This document shows positions 38,701-50,700 of a stretch of 64,000 nucleotides of DNA, one piece after another. Made by a program: the position numbers and the translations under genes. Numbering within the stretch: the stretch's first letter is position 1; every line of letters starts with the position of its first letter. This DNA comes from Bombyx mori (Eukaryota; Arthropoda; Insecta; Lepidoptera; Bombycidae). The notes beneath the pieces were generated by a model. It worked only from the letters and a program-made list of their open reading frames with translations, made no database searches and had not been told where the DNA came from. The stretch is from contig NC_085126.1 of NCBI RefSeq assembly GCF_030269925.1, forward strand, positions 4,156,501 through 4,220,500. Reading direction: 5' to 3'.

Positions 38701-41700
38701 GTGACATGGTCACTACACAAGGGGGACGCGGGTTCGAATCCCGCCAAGGGAAGATATTTGTATGATAAATATAAATGTCTTTTCCAGGGTTATGGATGTA
38801 TATTAAATATATGTATGTGTATAATAAAAATCTTACATTTATTTCCGTTATCTGGTACCTGTAACACAAGTTCTTTACGAACTTATCACGGGACCAGTTA
38901 ACGTGGCGTGATTGTTAGTAAATATTTATTATTTATTATTATTATTATTATTATATAATATAGAAAATGTGTGGAGGATCATTCAATAGAGTGTCTTTCT
39001 TATGTGCTCTATATCTATCAAATCTGAGTACTGTAATATAAAGTTTTACGATTTTATACCACTGCCCTGTTTTCTTGATAACATACAAAAATATTTAAGG
39101 CCCGTAAATGAGGGATTGTGAGTTAGACTCACTTCATATCATTAAGCTGTCTTTAAAAGGATCACATGCGTGTTCAAATACCTCTTACTAGCTTACGACG
39201 GAACAGGTATTATTCGCGATTACAGCTAGTAGCTGAGTACCCGTGAACATATAACGCACTCGTGGTTTTTGGTAAAAGTGATTCGTACCCATTCTCAAAT
39301 TCAGTTTCAAATTCAAATTCAAAATCATTTATTTCAACTTAGATGTCAGTATGACACACTTGTTGAATGTCAAAATACAAATAACAATGTTAACTCTACC
39401 ACCGGTTCCAAAAAAGCCACAATCCTGAGAAGAACCGGCGAAACAAACTCAGTGGGCTTTTTTTTTGGTTTTTTCTCAAATATTTTCTTTTTTTTTAATC
39501 CTGACGTCTCGAATATATCAGCTACGGGTATACTGACTAGTAGAAGATTGCACAAAGTGGGAATGAGTTGCTCGCTCCGGGCATTTCAATATTGTAATAA
39601 TTGTTATGTTATTATACTCATGTAAAAATTAATATTTAAAAACAACCTAATATTAAAAAATAATATAATATTTCAAAAACAAAAAAAACATGCCCGCTGA
39701 GTTTCTTGCCAATTCTTCTCAGGACGGAGGCTAGTTCTTGTGAATTGGCGGTAGTTCTTTTGACGCTCAACAAGTATGTACTTTCATTTATGTTGAATTT
39801 TTTTTTTTGATTTGATTTGATTTGATGAGGAAAACATTACCTCGATATCTGTGACTTATGTATGTATTAGTTTAAAAAAATAACTGAGTGCAATGACCCT
39901 CATTACACTCACTAGAGTAGGAATCAGGTAGATTTCCGAATCAGAAAAAATCATTAGATTGTATTTATCGAATACGGCAATCGAATAAGTGAGGTTTTCA
40001 GGAGCACTGTTATACTGATTTCCTATCTTCAGAGTGGATTGGTTGGCGGCAGAAATAGGTGATACCCACTTCATACTAACTACAAACCCATCATATATTC
40101 TACGACCGATTTGAAAACACCTTACCTACAAATCACATACCTATTTTAAAATGTCAAATCATTGTATTTTGATCACACAACCTTAATATCATGTAATCAG
40201 TTGATAATTGTGATGTACTCCCGCTAACAAATAAGTCACGTGTCATGTCAAATCACGCACCATCACGTTTCATATTGAAGCTTTTAATTTATGTTTTTTT
40301 TTTAACTGAAGTTTTGTTGTAGACGACGAATTCGGTGAGAAGTCTGTCTCGGTGTTGCTCGACGGAGAAGAATCAGAGCTCATCTTCATCGATCATCCCA
40401 GCACTGAGATGTCCGTAAGTGTATTTACGAAGAGTTAACGGGTTTAAAACGCGAGGTTAGAATTTTGAAGTCATCGTGGCCTAACAGATAAGACGAGATA
40501 AGGTGCATTCGTGTTGAGCGATGCACCGGTGTTCGAATCTCAGGCGGGTACCAATTTTTCTAATGAAATACGTACTCAACAAATGTTCACGATTGATTTC
40601 TACGGTGAAGAAATAACATCGTGTACCCGCAAAATTATAATTTGCGTAATTACTGGTGGTAGGACCTCTTGTGAGTCCGCACGGGTAGGTACCACCGCCC
40701 TGCCTATTTCTGCCGTGAAGCAGTAATGCGTTTCGGTTTGAATGGCGGGGCAGCCGTTGTAACTATACATAGAACATATCTAAAGGTGGGTGACGGTATC
40801 TACGTTATGTTTATGGGCTCCAGTAACCACTTAACACCAGGTTGGCTGTGAGCTCGTCCACCCATGTAAGCAATAAATAAAAAAACCTACCTATCTGGGC
40901 ATAGCTGGAATAGCCTCCTAGGCTACCAGCGAATGCGTAGTTTAAAAAACTCAAACATACAACAAACAGGAATGCTATTTCACATGCGCTCTTTGTAATT
41001 TTGTCTTTAGATCGAGAACTGTTTGTCGACGTATGAGCCACATGCGTGCGTGGTTGTTTACTCTGTGGTCGCCAAGAGCTCGCTGCAAAGGGCCTCGGAT
41101 CTGTTAGCTTACCTGTGCAGAGAACAATTCACGGTCGACAGAACTGTTGTGCTGGTCGGGAACAAGGCGGACTTGGCGAGGGCCAGACAAGTCTCGACTA
41201 ATGGTGAGTAAGAAGTTTGTTTATGTAAATTCATTGGTTTTCAGGAGTCGTAGAAATAAAACGAAATAAATATGTTTATGTACAGTATGATTATTGGAAC
41301 GAAATTCCTTATGGGACGATGCGGAGTGGTACCCTAACCGAGAAAAAACGTCCATAACGTAAGATTTTTGTTAGTAATGTACACAGTGTAGGACTAAACT
41401 TTGTCGTACACTGTGTACATTACTCGTCGTGGCCTAACGGATAAGACGTCCGGTGCATTCGTGTTGAAGCGATGCACTGGTGTTCGAATCCCGCTGGCGG
41501 GTACCAATTTTTCTAATGAAATACGTACTCAACAAATGTTTACGATTGACTTCCACGGTGAAGGAATAACATCGTGTAATAAAAATGAAACCCGCAAAAT
41601 TATAATTTGCGTAATTACTGGTGGTAGGACCTCTTGTGAGTCCGCACGGGTAGGTACCACCGCCCCGCCTATTTCTGCCGTGAAGCAGTAATGCGTTTCG

Positions 41701-44700
41701 GTTTGAAGGGTGGTGCAGCCGTTGTGACTATACTGAGACCTTAGAACTATATCTCAAGGTGTGTGGCGCATTTACGTTGTAGATGTCTATGGACTCCAGT
41801 AACCACTTAACACCAGGTGGGCTGTGAGCTCGTCCTCACACCTAAGCAATAAAAAAAAAATAAAAAAAAATAATAACGTACAAATTAGTAAGGTGCACAG
41901 TGTACGACTTAACTTTGTAATAACGTACAATAAATGACACATTTTTTATCATTCATTGACCACGATCTCAGAGCGTTCGTTTGGGCAATACACTAACTCT
42001 TATGCAAACAACCGTGAATGAAGTGTATCACAATAAGTTCGCACGTTACCGAGTGACCGTGGGTTGTTGCGAAAGCTCCAGTTGTATTTTCTTTATTCGA
42101 ATAGAAGTTAAAATTTATTTAAATTTTTTATAATAAGGAACTTCGTTCCTATCCGGTGTCCCACGACACCTCACATATTTTTTTACAGTACTTCGAATGC
42201 ACAAAATTCGAAGTTGGGAGATCCAACGTTTCACCCTATAGTAATGGCCATTGTTGTTCATGGGCACAATTTCCGGGGCACAGCATATCGTTGCTCGCGT
42301 TCGATTATTCTTTTTTTTTTTTTTCTTTGTTCTTAGATGGGTGGAGGAGCTCACAGCCCACCTGGTGTGAAGTGGTTACTGGAGCCCATAAACATCCACA
42401 ACGTAAATGTGCCACCCGCCTTGAGGTATAAGTTCTAAGGTCTCAAGTATAGTTACAACGGCTGCCCCACCCTTCAAACCGAAACGCATTACTGCTTCTC
42501 GGCGGAAATAGGCAAATAGAATAGAGATAGAATATTCGGGATCTAGATATGGGTTTTGTTTCAGATATTTAAGTAAGAGAAAACCTTAGCTTAGGGCCGT
42601 TGAATATGGAACGCCTGAATAATTTAAATATCATCATATTTACAATGGCCGCGGTAACGAAGTACTAAAAATAAATGATAATGTACGTTCTGAAATGAAC
42701 TCTATTCACAATACAGAAGGCTCTTTCGGGCCGGAAACGTTAGGCTTATGAGCACGTAGGTGCCGCTCACTATAATTTATGTATTTGAATATTTTCTTAA
42801 GTCATTACTCGTCATTCGGAAAACGAAACACGTGTTCACAAAATTCACTCACGGCTGTGCGGTACGCCCCTTTGACGAATTTTGAAATGGGAATGTCTTA
42901 TGGAAAAAAATGTACGTTCTAAGCTTACTGGTGGTAGGACTTCTTGTGAGTCCGCACGGGTAGGTACCACCGCCCCGCCTATTTCTGCCGTGAAGCAGTA
43001 ATGCGTTTCGGTTTGAAGGGTGGGGCAGCCGTTGTAACTATACTTGAGACTTTAGAACTTATATCTCAAGGTGTGTGGCGCATTTACGTTGTAGATGTCT
43101 ATGGGTTCCAGTAACCACTTAACACCAGGCGGGCTGTGAGCTCGTCCACACATCTAGGCAATAAAAAAAAAAAAAAATAAGAATAAATATTTTCGATCGC
43201 GCCAAACGCACTGGGTCGAGATCGAACGATGTTTTCCCTAGAGTAACGCAGAGGGTGCCTTAATCATACTGCCCTGAACTTTGCCTGGCTTGTAAATGTT
43301 CCCAGGGCAAGTTATTTCGGAGTAACCTTTTTACAAAAACGTTGACAGCAGGCGCTTTCAATAGACTGGGAAATGAATTTTGTATTTTTAATAATAGAAC
43401 ATTGACGCTATGTCATGTAAAGTCGAATTTTTAAGCTGTTTAAGGAGTACTTATCCAAGTAATTTATCGACTTCTATTCTTTGTTTGTATGTCAATGGAA
43501 AAATGTTCTTGAAAATTTAGGAGGTATAAAGTTAGTGTTTAGGTTTTAACAAAAGTCAAATTTGACGTGAAAGGATGTTTCAATTGTAATTCCTTTATCA
43601 TTTATTAAAAAATGATTATAAGGACTATTTGGCGGGTACGCAAGGAAATAAGTTGTATTAATTTCTTTTTTTTTTATTAATTTATTGGTTCTTTAAGCTT
43701 AGACGTGTAAATTGTAGCTTAATGATGATTTTAATAATGGTTAGTGAAAATTAAGTAACGTCACTAGAAAATGCTTCTCGGGTTCTTTCAAAAAAGTCCT
43801 CTGAAAGTCGCAGTAATATCGCGTTATTTTACTGGGACCTTATTTTATCTCAACCCATCTCATTTTATTTCAATGCAATTTATTACCACTTCAGAGAGAT
43901 CAACTTCATTTAATTCCATTCCATGGAAACATTTTAAAATGAAACATGAATAATTTGTAAATTGAATGTTTGATGCAGTCGATGTTTACAACAATGAAGA
44001 AGAAAAAGCTATGACGAATTAAAAAAAAGTATAACTGATATTTTAAAAATAAAATTGAAAAGTTCTTCAAAATAAAATTGTTTTATTAAGAGCATATCGG
44101 AACAGTGTGTCTAACAATTGACAATTGCCTTAAAATAAAAATTAAAGTCTGTTTTCGGATTTATTATTTTTTTCTTCGGGGCTGTCATAATGACTAGGTC
44201 ATGTTTTCTAGAAGGCCCGATCTTTGCGTGCCGGTCAATGAACTTTTTCCATCTCGTTTCTCCATCATCTTTTAAACACTTCTGTTATATGGAGTATTTT
44301 TTATGCCATAGATACACAATGACCGGTGGGCCGTATGCTCGTCTGCCTAAAAGGGCAATAAAAAAAATTACCCGACCAATGTGTTTGGTAGTTGTTATCG
44401 CAATAAATGACTCGTTCTCAAATCTCAGGCGTAAAATGATCAGTTAGGACGCATAAGGTCAATCGATCACACAGTTTTTTAATACGCTTTTATTAGCTTC
44501 AGACATATGTATGTTTGTAACGGAATCTTTGAACATGATTTTGACCCCCTTCAAAACATCGGATTAACTCGAAATTTGGAATACTTATTAAGGACCGATG
44601 ACAATTCTATATTATAAACAAATATATTGAAAAAAATTAAATTCAACTAAAAAATGAACAGATATGAGTAGAAGGGTTATTTTGATAATATCCTGTAAAG

Positions 44701-47700
44701 CACGCCCCACGCTTTTTTACAACAAAATCATTTCTTGTTACACTATTTTTAATTCAAATTTATTACAAAAAAAAAATTCAATTTTTTTAATTGGTTTTTC
44801 TATAAAAGCGTATTTTGTTAGTTTTTTTTTTATTTAGCTTATACTCATTCGAATATTCGCCCATCAGAAGGCAAAGCACTCGCAACGTCCAGAGACTGTA
44901 AGTTCATCGAGACATCCTCCGGAATCCAGCACAATGTTGACGAACTGCTCGTCGGTATACTGAAGCAGATACGTTTGAAAGAAACAAGAGACAAGAAGCA
45001 AGCCAAGAAAACTTCAACTACCAAGGTATGTTCGTTTAATCTTAGGTCGTAATTGATTATAAATATTTTTTTCTTTTAGTGAGCTAAACACCGATATATC
45101 ACGATCGTATCAGGCAAGTACTTGTAAGTTTTTGGAGTGATAACTTGTTATCGGAGGGTAAATCGCTTCGTTACGTAACGCGTTACAGCGACAGTCAGTC
45201 TGGCGTCCCTTTCACTCACGCGTACAGCCAGGGCCCTGAAACTGCGACACTTTAAGACAAATAGTTTTATTAGTAAAAGAAGTAGTATTAGTAAAGGAAA
45301 TAACTTTAAAACGCTGCAAGGAGATTTGAAAAAATCACAAAGCGACCACATACTGGTGGTAGGATTACTTGTGGGTCCGCGCGGGTAGGTACCACCACCC
45401 CGCCTATTTCTGCCGTGAAGCAGTAATGCATTTCGGATTGAAGGGTGGGGCAGTCGTAACCATACTGATTCCTTAGAACTTATATCTCAGGGTAGGTGGC
45501 GCATTTACGTCGTAAATGTCTATGGGCTCCAGTAACCACTTAACACCAGGTGGGCCGTGAGCTCGTCCACCTATCTAAGCAATAAAAATAAAAACTCGAA
45601 TTCTGATAGTATCGTCAAAATGTAATAAGCTAAATTCGGAGACATAATTAATAGCCGTTTTATTAACAAACAGGCTAGAAATATTACAATAGGAACATTC
45701 GTTTTTCATACAAAAACAAATGTTCACTCATTCGTAGTTCACACGTGAAATGATATATCGTTATTTTGTATGATTCCAATTGAAAAACCGTATCATATAT
45801 TTCAAGAAACAAACTGTGATTTAGAAATGTTTTTCGATTTCAAAACATTCCTCTCTATTGACATCCGAATAATTTTCATATTAATCCAGCTTCGAATCAA
45901 GTTTCTGAATAATTTTCAAACCAATCCATTTTTACGAAAAAATCTATAACAATAGCAAAAACTCAGTACTCAAATGTTGAATTGATTTCACGACTTTTGC
46001 TAACATTATTCTATATAAATAAATAAAGGCTAAAGTGGGTAAAAGCTTCATTTGACTATACTCACCGCAAATCTTCATACACAATCTAAATAATTATTAT
46101 ATAAATTATGTTTCGCATCGAGATCGCAACTTCACTGTCTCTTATTTTCCCAAACGCACCGAAAGGAGTATAACTAGTGTATTTGTAAACGAAATAACTT
46201 TAAGCCGCTCCAAAGAAATTTGAAAATTTCTCAAAACACGTACAAACAATTTTTGTAAAATTTGTACAGGACAATATGGTCTCTTCGGCTAGTTGTTTTG
46301 TTCTCCTTAATACTGAGAGCTGCTACCACGACATAAAACTTTTAAACTTCGAAAGGCGACGTAAGTCACTAGGACACCCCTTTTTTTTTTTTTTTTAACG
46401 CTGGGGAATCCATTTACGGATGCCCGGTCGAGGGGGGTAACGGACCGGGTTATGTCGGACTCCGGCGCCTCCTGAGAGGAAGAAGGGGAGAAGAGAAGAG
46501 CCGAGGTCCTTCACCTCCCCCAATTTCTCACAGGAGACTACGCCTTGAAAAAGGCGCGCGAAGCACTTGCCCCGCAGAACGACTACCGACTAAACCCCAT
46601 CGAGCCCCACCACTCCGACTCCACGAAACCCACGGTACCGCACAGTGCGCGCCGAAGGCTCGCCGTCGCCGGTACCCATCCTGTTAATAGGACGGCACTC
46701 CATCCCCGGGAAAATCCCGCAGGACGTCGTCTCGGAGACACACCGTGAGCGGTGCACAGGAGCCACCTTGCGCCGCCTCACCACCGGACCAACAGCCAAG
46801 TACCGGGCACCCCCGCACCCGGCACCCGACAGCCCCTACGGGAGATGAACGGGAGCTTCGCGCCCGTGCCGCCCACTCCGCCTTCTTCGCTGTGAAGCCG
46901 AGTGAAGCGTCGGCGAGTGACTGAAGTTTGGCCAAGCTCCTCCAACAACCGCTCCCTCCACTTGGCGTACGCCAGATGACGCGCAGCACGCCTCCACCGA
47001 CCGACAGCCGACGGGCCGGGCGTCCGTCCCCGACTCAGGGACTGTGTTCTACGCCGGTATACCGCAGCTGCTACCTCAGCCTCGAGATCCCAAGGAAGGG
47101 AACCGGCGAGGGCGCAGGCGACCTCCCGGGAGATCGTACGGTACCCCCTGATGACTCTCACCGCGAGCACCCGCTGCGCTCGTAGCAGCAAAGCTGCATT
47201 GCGCGCAGAGAGTGCGGGCGACCACACGGGAGCGCCGTACAAAGCCATACTGCGCACGACCCCGAGGTACAGACGCCGGACGCCGGCGCTGCAACCACCG
47301 ACGTTGGGGAGAAGACGGGCTAGTGCGCCCGCCATCCCCAGCAGCTTCGGGACTAACTCACCAAAGTGGTGGTCGAAGCGCCATCGACTGTCCAGCACAA
47401 GGCCCAAATATTTGAGCTTCGGCTGGACAGCGATCGATACTCCGCCGACTATGAGATTCGCTCCCGGAGGAGGTCCCCTCCGGACTGGGTGAAAGCACAC
47501 CGCTTCGGACTTGCGGAGGGCCACCTCAAGACCTAATCTCCGAATGCGACTAACGACGGTGGAGACCGCCGCCGTCGCAAGGATCGCTGCGGCTCTGTAG
47601 TCAGCTCTCACTAGGACCCCCTAGAAAATTATATCTTAGAAAGAATAAAAGATATAACTAATGTTTGTTTCCAGAAAACCCCAAGTCTAACCCGTCAGTA

Positions 47701-50700
47701 AGCAGTTAATAATCGAATAAAACAAAATTATTACTTAGATGGGTGGACGAGCTCACAGCCCACCTGGTGTTAATTGGTTACTGGAACCCATAGACATCTA
47801 CAACGTAAATGCGCCACCCACCTTGAGATATAAGTTCTAATGTCTCAAGTATAGTTACAACGGCTGCCCCACCCTTCAAATCGAAACGCATTACTGCTTC
47901 ACGGCAGAAATAGGCAGGATGGTGTTACCTACCCGTGCGGACACAAGAGGTCCTACCACCGGTAAAAAAAAATTCCACAAAATTTTTCAATAAATGAACA
48001 AACTCTTTTTATAATTATTCCTAATGCTTAATTTTGAATAAAAAAGACTATGCCAAAAATAACGTTAATAAGCTATAGCAGGAAGCAGACCCTTTATTTA
48101 TTGGATTCTTTTCATGTTTTTCCTCATTCCTCGTAATTATAAGCGTTGATTACCACCAGGACAATCAGGTTTCGGTTGCTACGTAACAAAAAATCGGAAT
48201 TATAATTATTACATTTCATATATGTACATTTCTGGCACTTTCTATTTCTTCAATATAATTATTACGTTTCATATATTATTATGTACATTTCTGCCACTTT
48301 CTATTTCTTTAATTCGGTTACCGGAATCATGGGCATCACAACATGAATGCCGCCGAAAAGCTTGGAACATAATAGTATTTATTTACTTTTAACTACTCTA
48401 TGCCAAGCTCTATCCTTCACAGATTTGAGTGCTACCTCTTAATTCTTGGTACGACCTAGCTAGACATATAATAACTGGTAAGGGAGTCGCCTTAAGGGTT
48501 TGTATCTTTAAATCATGCAATGTACACTCCGAAGCGATCTAAATTTGACATGTATTTATCTATACTAGTGATCCCTCAGTAGTCGAAATTCGACCATAAT
48601 TAATTTGAATATTATTATGGCTCTATTGTTAAAGACTATTATTCTATAATTACAGATTTCGCCAAGGCTATTGACAAATTATATTAATGACAAACAATAT
48701 TAATCTATTCTCAATTTGACCACAAAATTTAACAATAAACCAAAGAGTATATACATATATGTATGCGTGTGTCTTTCAAATACATGGTAGTGTGTGTAAA
48801 GTTTCTTTTATTAGTTTAATGTATTTTTTAAACATATTTTAAATTATTTTTGCATTCTGCACTCCTCCTCTATATTCTCTATAAGCGTGGGAAATTTCAT
48901 ACACCTCCGTCCGCGCAATTTTCGTAAAAAGGGATACAAAGTTTTTGCTTCACGTATTAATATATAGATGTACTGGTGAATTTTATTGTTTGAGTTCTTT
49001 TCGGAAAAAATCGAGATCACAGACAAGATAAATAAACAAATCCACGTCGTTTTGACTTAGTGGACAGAAGCGTTAAATATTTTACATCAAAATAAATCGG
49101 AGATTGTTCTTTGTTTTAACATTCTTTGAAAAAAAATGACAGCCTATTATTGCACTTACTAACTTTGTCTTAATTATTGTAGAAAATGTATTGATAATTT
49201 TTTGCCTCAGTTCCGCTTGGGGGAACATGGATTTTTAAAGTAAAAATAAGAAACGATGTTAATGAATATAAGCTAATATTTACAAGCTCCATTTCCATAA
49301 ACGGCCGTACTGGTGTAGTGGTAAGTGACATGGTCACTACACAAGGGGGTCGCGGGTTCGAATCCCGCCAAGGGGAGATTTTTGTATGATAAATATAAAT
49401 GTCTTTTTTTTTTATTGCCTTTGTAGGCAGACGGGCATACGGCCCACCTGATGGTGAGTGGTTACCGTCGCCCATGGACTTCAGCAATGCCAGGGGCAGA
49501 GCCAAGCCGCTGCTTAACGCTTAATACTCTCCATAAGCCTCGTTTGAAGAAGGACATGTCATAGCGCTCGGGAAACACCGTGGAGGGGAGCTCATTCCAT
49601 AGCCGGATGGTACGTGGCAAAAAAGATCTCTGGAAACGCACTGTGGATGACCGCAGTGGCTCCAGGTAGTATGGATGAACTCTACTCCGGTGGCGGGCGG
49701 TGCGATGGTAAAAACGAGATGCTGGTATCATCTCGAACAATTCCTCAGAGCACTCCCCATGGAACATACGGTACAAAATACAGAGGGAACCGAAGTCCCT
49801 CCGCAGACCCAGAGGCTCCAAACGATCCGAGAGAATGGGATTATCGACAATCCGAACGGCCCTCCTCTGTATGGAGAAATGGAGTCTTTTCCAGGGTTAT
49901 GGATGTATATTAAATATATGTATGTGTATAATAAAAATCTTACATTTATATCCGTTATCTGGTACCTGTAACACAAGTTCTTTACGAACTTATCACGGGA
50001 CCAGTTACGTGGCGTGATTGTTCGTAAATATTTATTTATTTATTTGAAATATAAAATACTTGAAGCCACAAACCACTTACGTTTACGTAATTCTGTTTGT
50101 TTTCTGGAATCGCTATCGACGACAAAAAAGTCTCTTTTGTGGCATGTCGTGCAATTGTTATTTACATATGTCGTGGGTGGTTAACAAGTGCACGACCAGC
50201 CTGATTTCAGTGGTTACCTGAGACCATAGACATCATGACATAAATGCCGTCACCCATCAGACTTACGGCCTATTATCTCAATTGTGTTGTGATTACAGAA
50301 ATTTATTAAATTTATTTTATTACACGACCAACAAAAATTGCTACCTAGGTCGATACAAGTACACTGACCGGCTTGCCATTAAGCCACGACGGTTTCCGAT
50401 AAAGGGCTAATTAAACATACAATAAGTCGTCGTCGTGGCCTAAAGGATAAGACGTCCGGTGCATTCGTATCTTGCGATGCACCGGTGTTCGAATCCCGCA
50501 GGCGGGTACCAATTTTTCTAATGAAACACGTACTTAACAAATGTTCACGATTGACTTCCACGGTGAAGGAACAACATAGTGTAATAAAAATCAAACCCGC
50601 AAAATTATATTTTGCGTAATTATTAATGGTAGGACCTCTTGTGAGTCCGCACGGGTAGGTACCACCACCTTGCCTATTTCTGCCGTGAAGCAGTAATGCG

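Noticed and set aside
38680..38755. tRNA gene with a B box GGGTTCGAATCCCGCC
   Set aside because: The same head plus 150 bp of non-tRNA body recurs at 18172 and 49302, and the acceptor and anticodon arms do not fold properly. It is a SINE promoter.
41425..41510. tRNA-Arg-like gene (GGCCTAACGGATAAGACG)
   Set aside because: It is the head of long Bm1 copies, also at 2497, 40468, 50424 and 55764, always fused to the Bm1 body.
44838..45025. Upstream acceptor as the main start of exon 6
   Set aside because: It inserts ten residues between the conserved G4 and G5 regions, where the 44868 start gives the usual spacing. Kept only as a possible isoform.
46545..47492. Plus-strand frames in the GC-rich block
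   Set aside because: They are antisense to the R1-type reverse transcriptase, whose motifs are clear on the minus strand.
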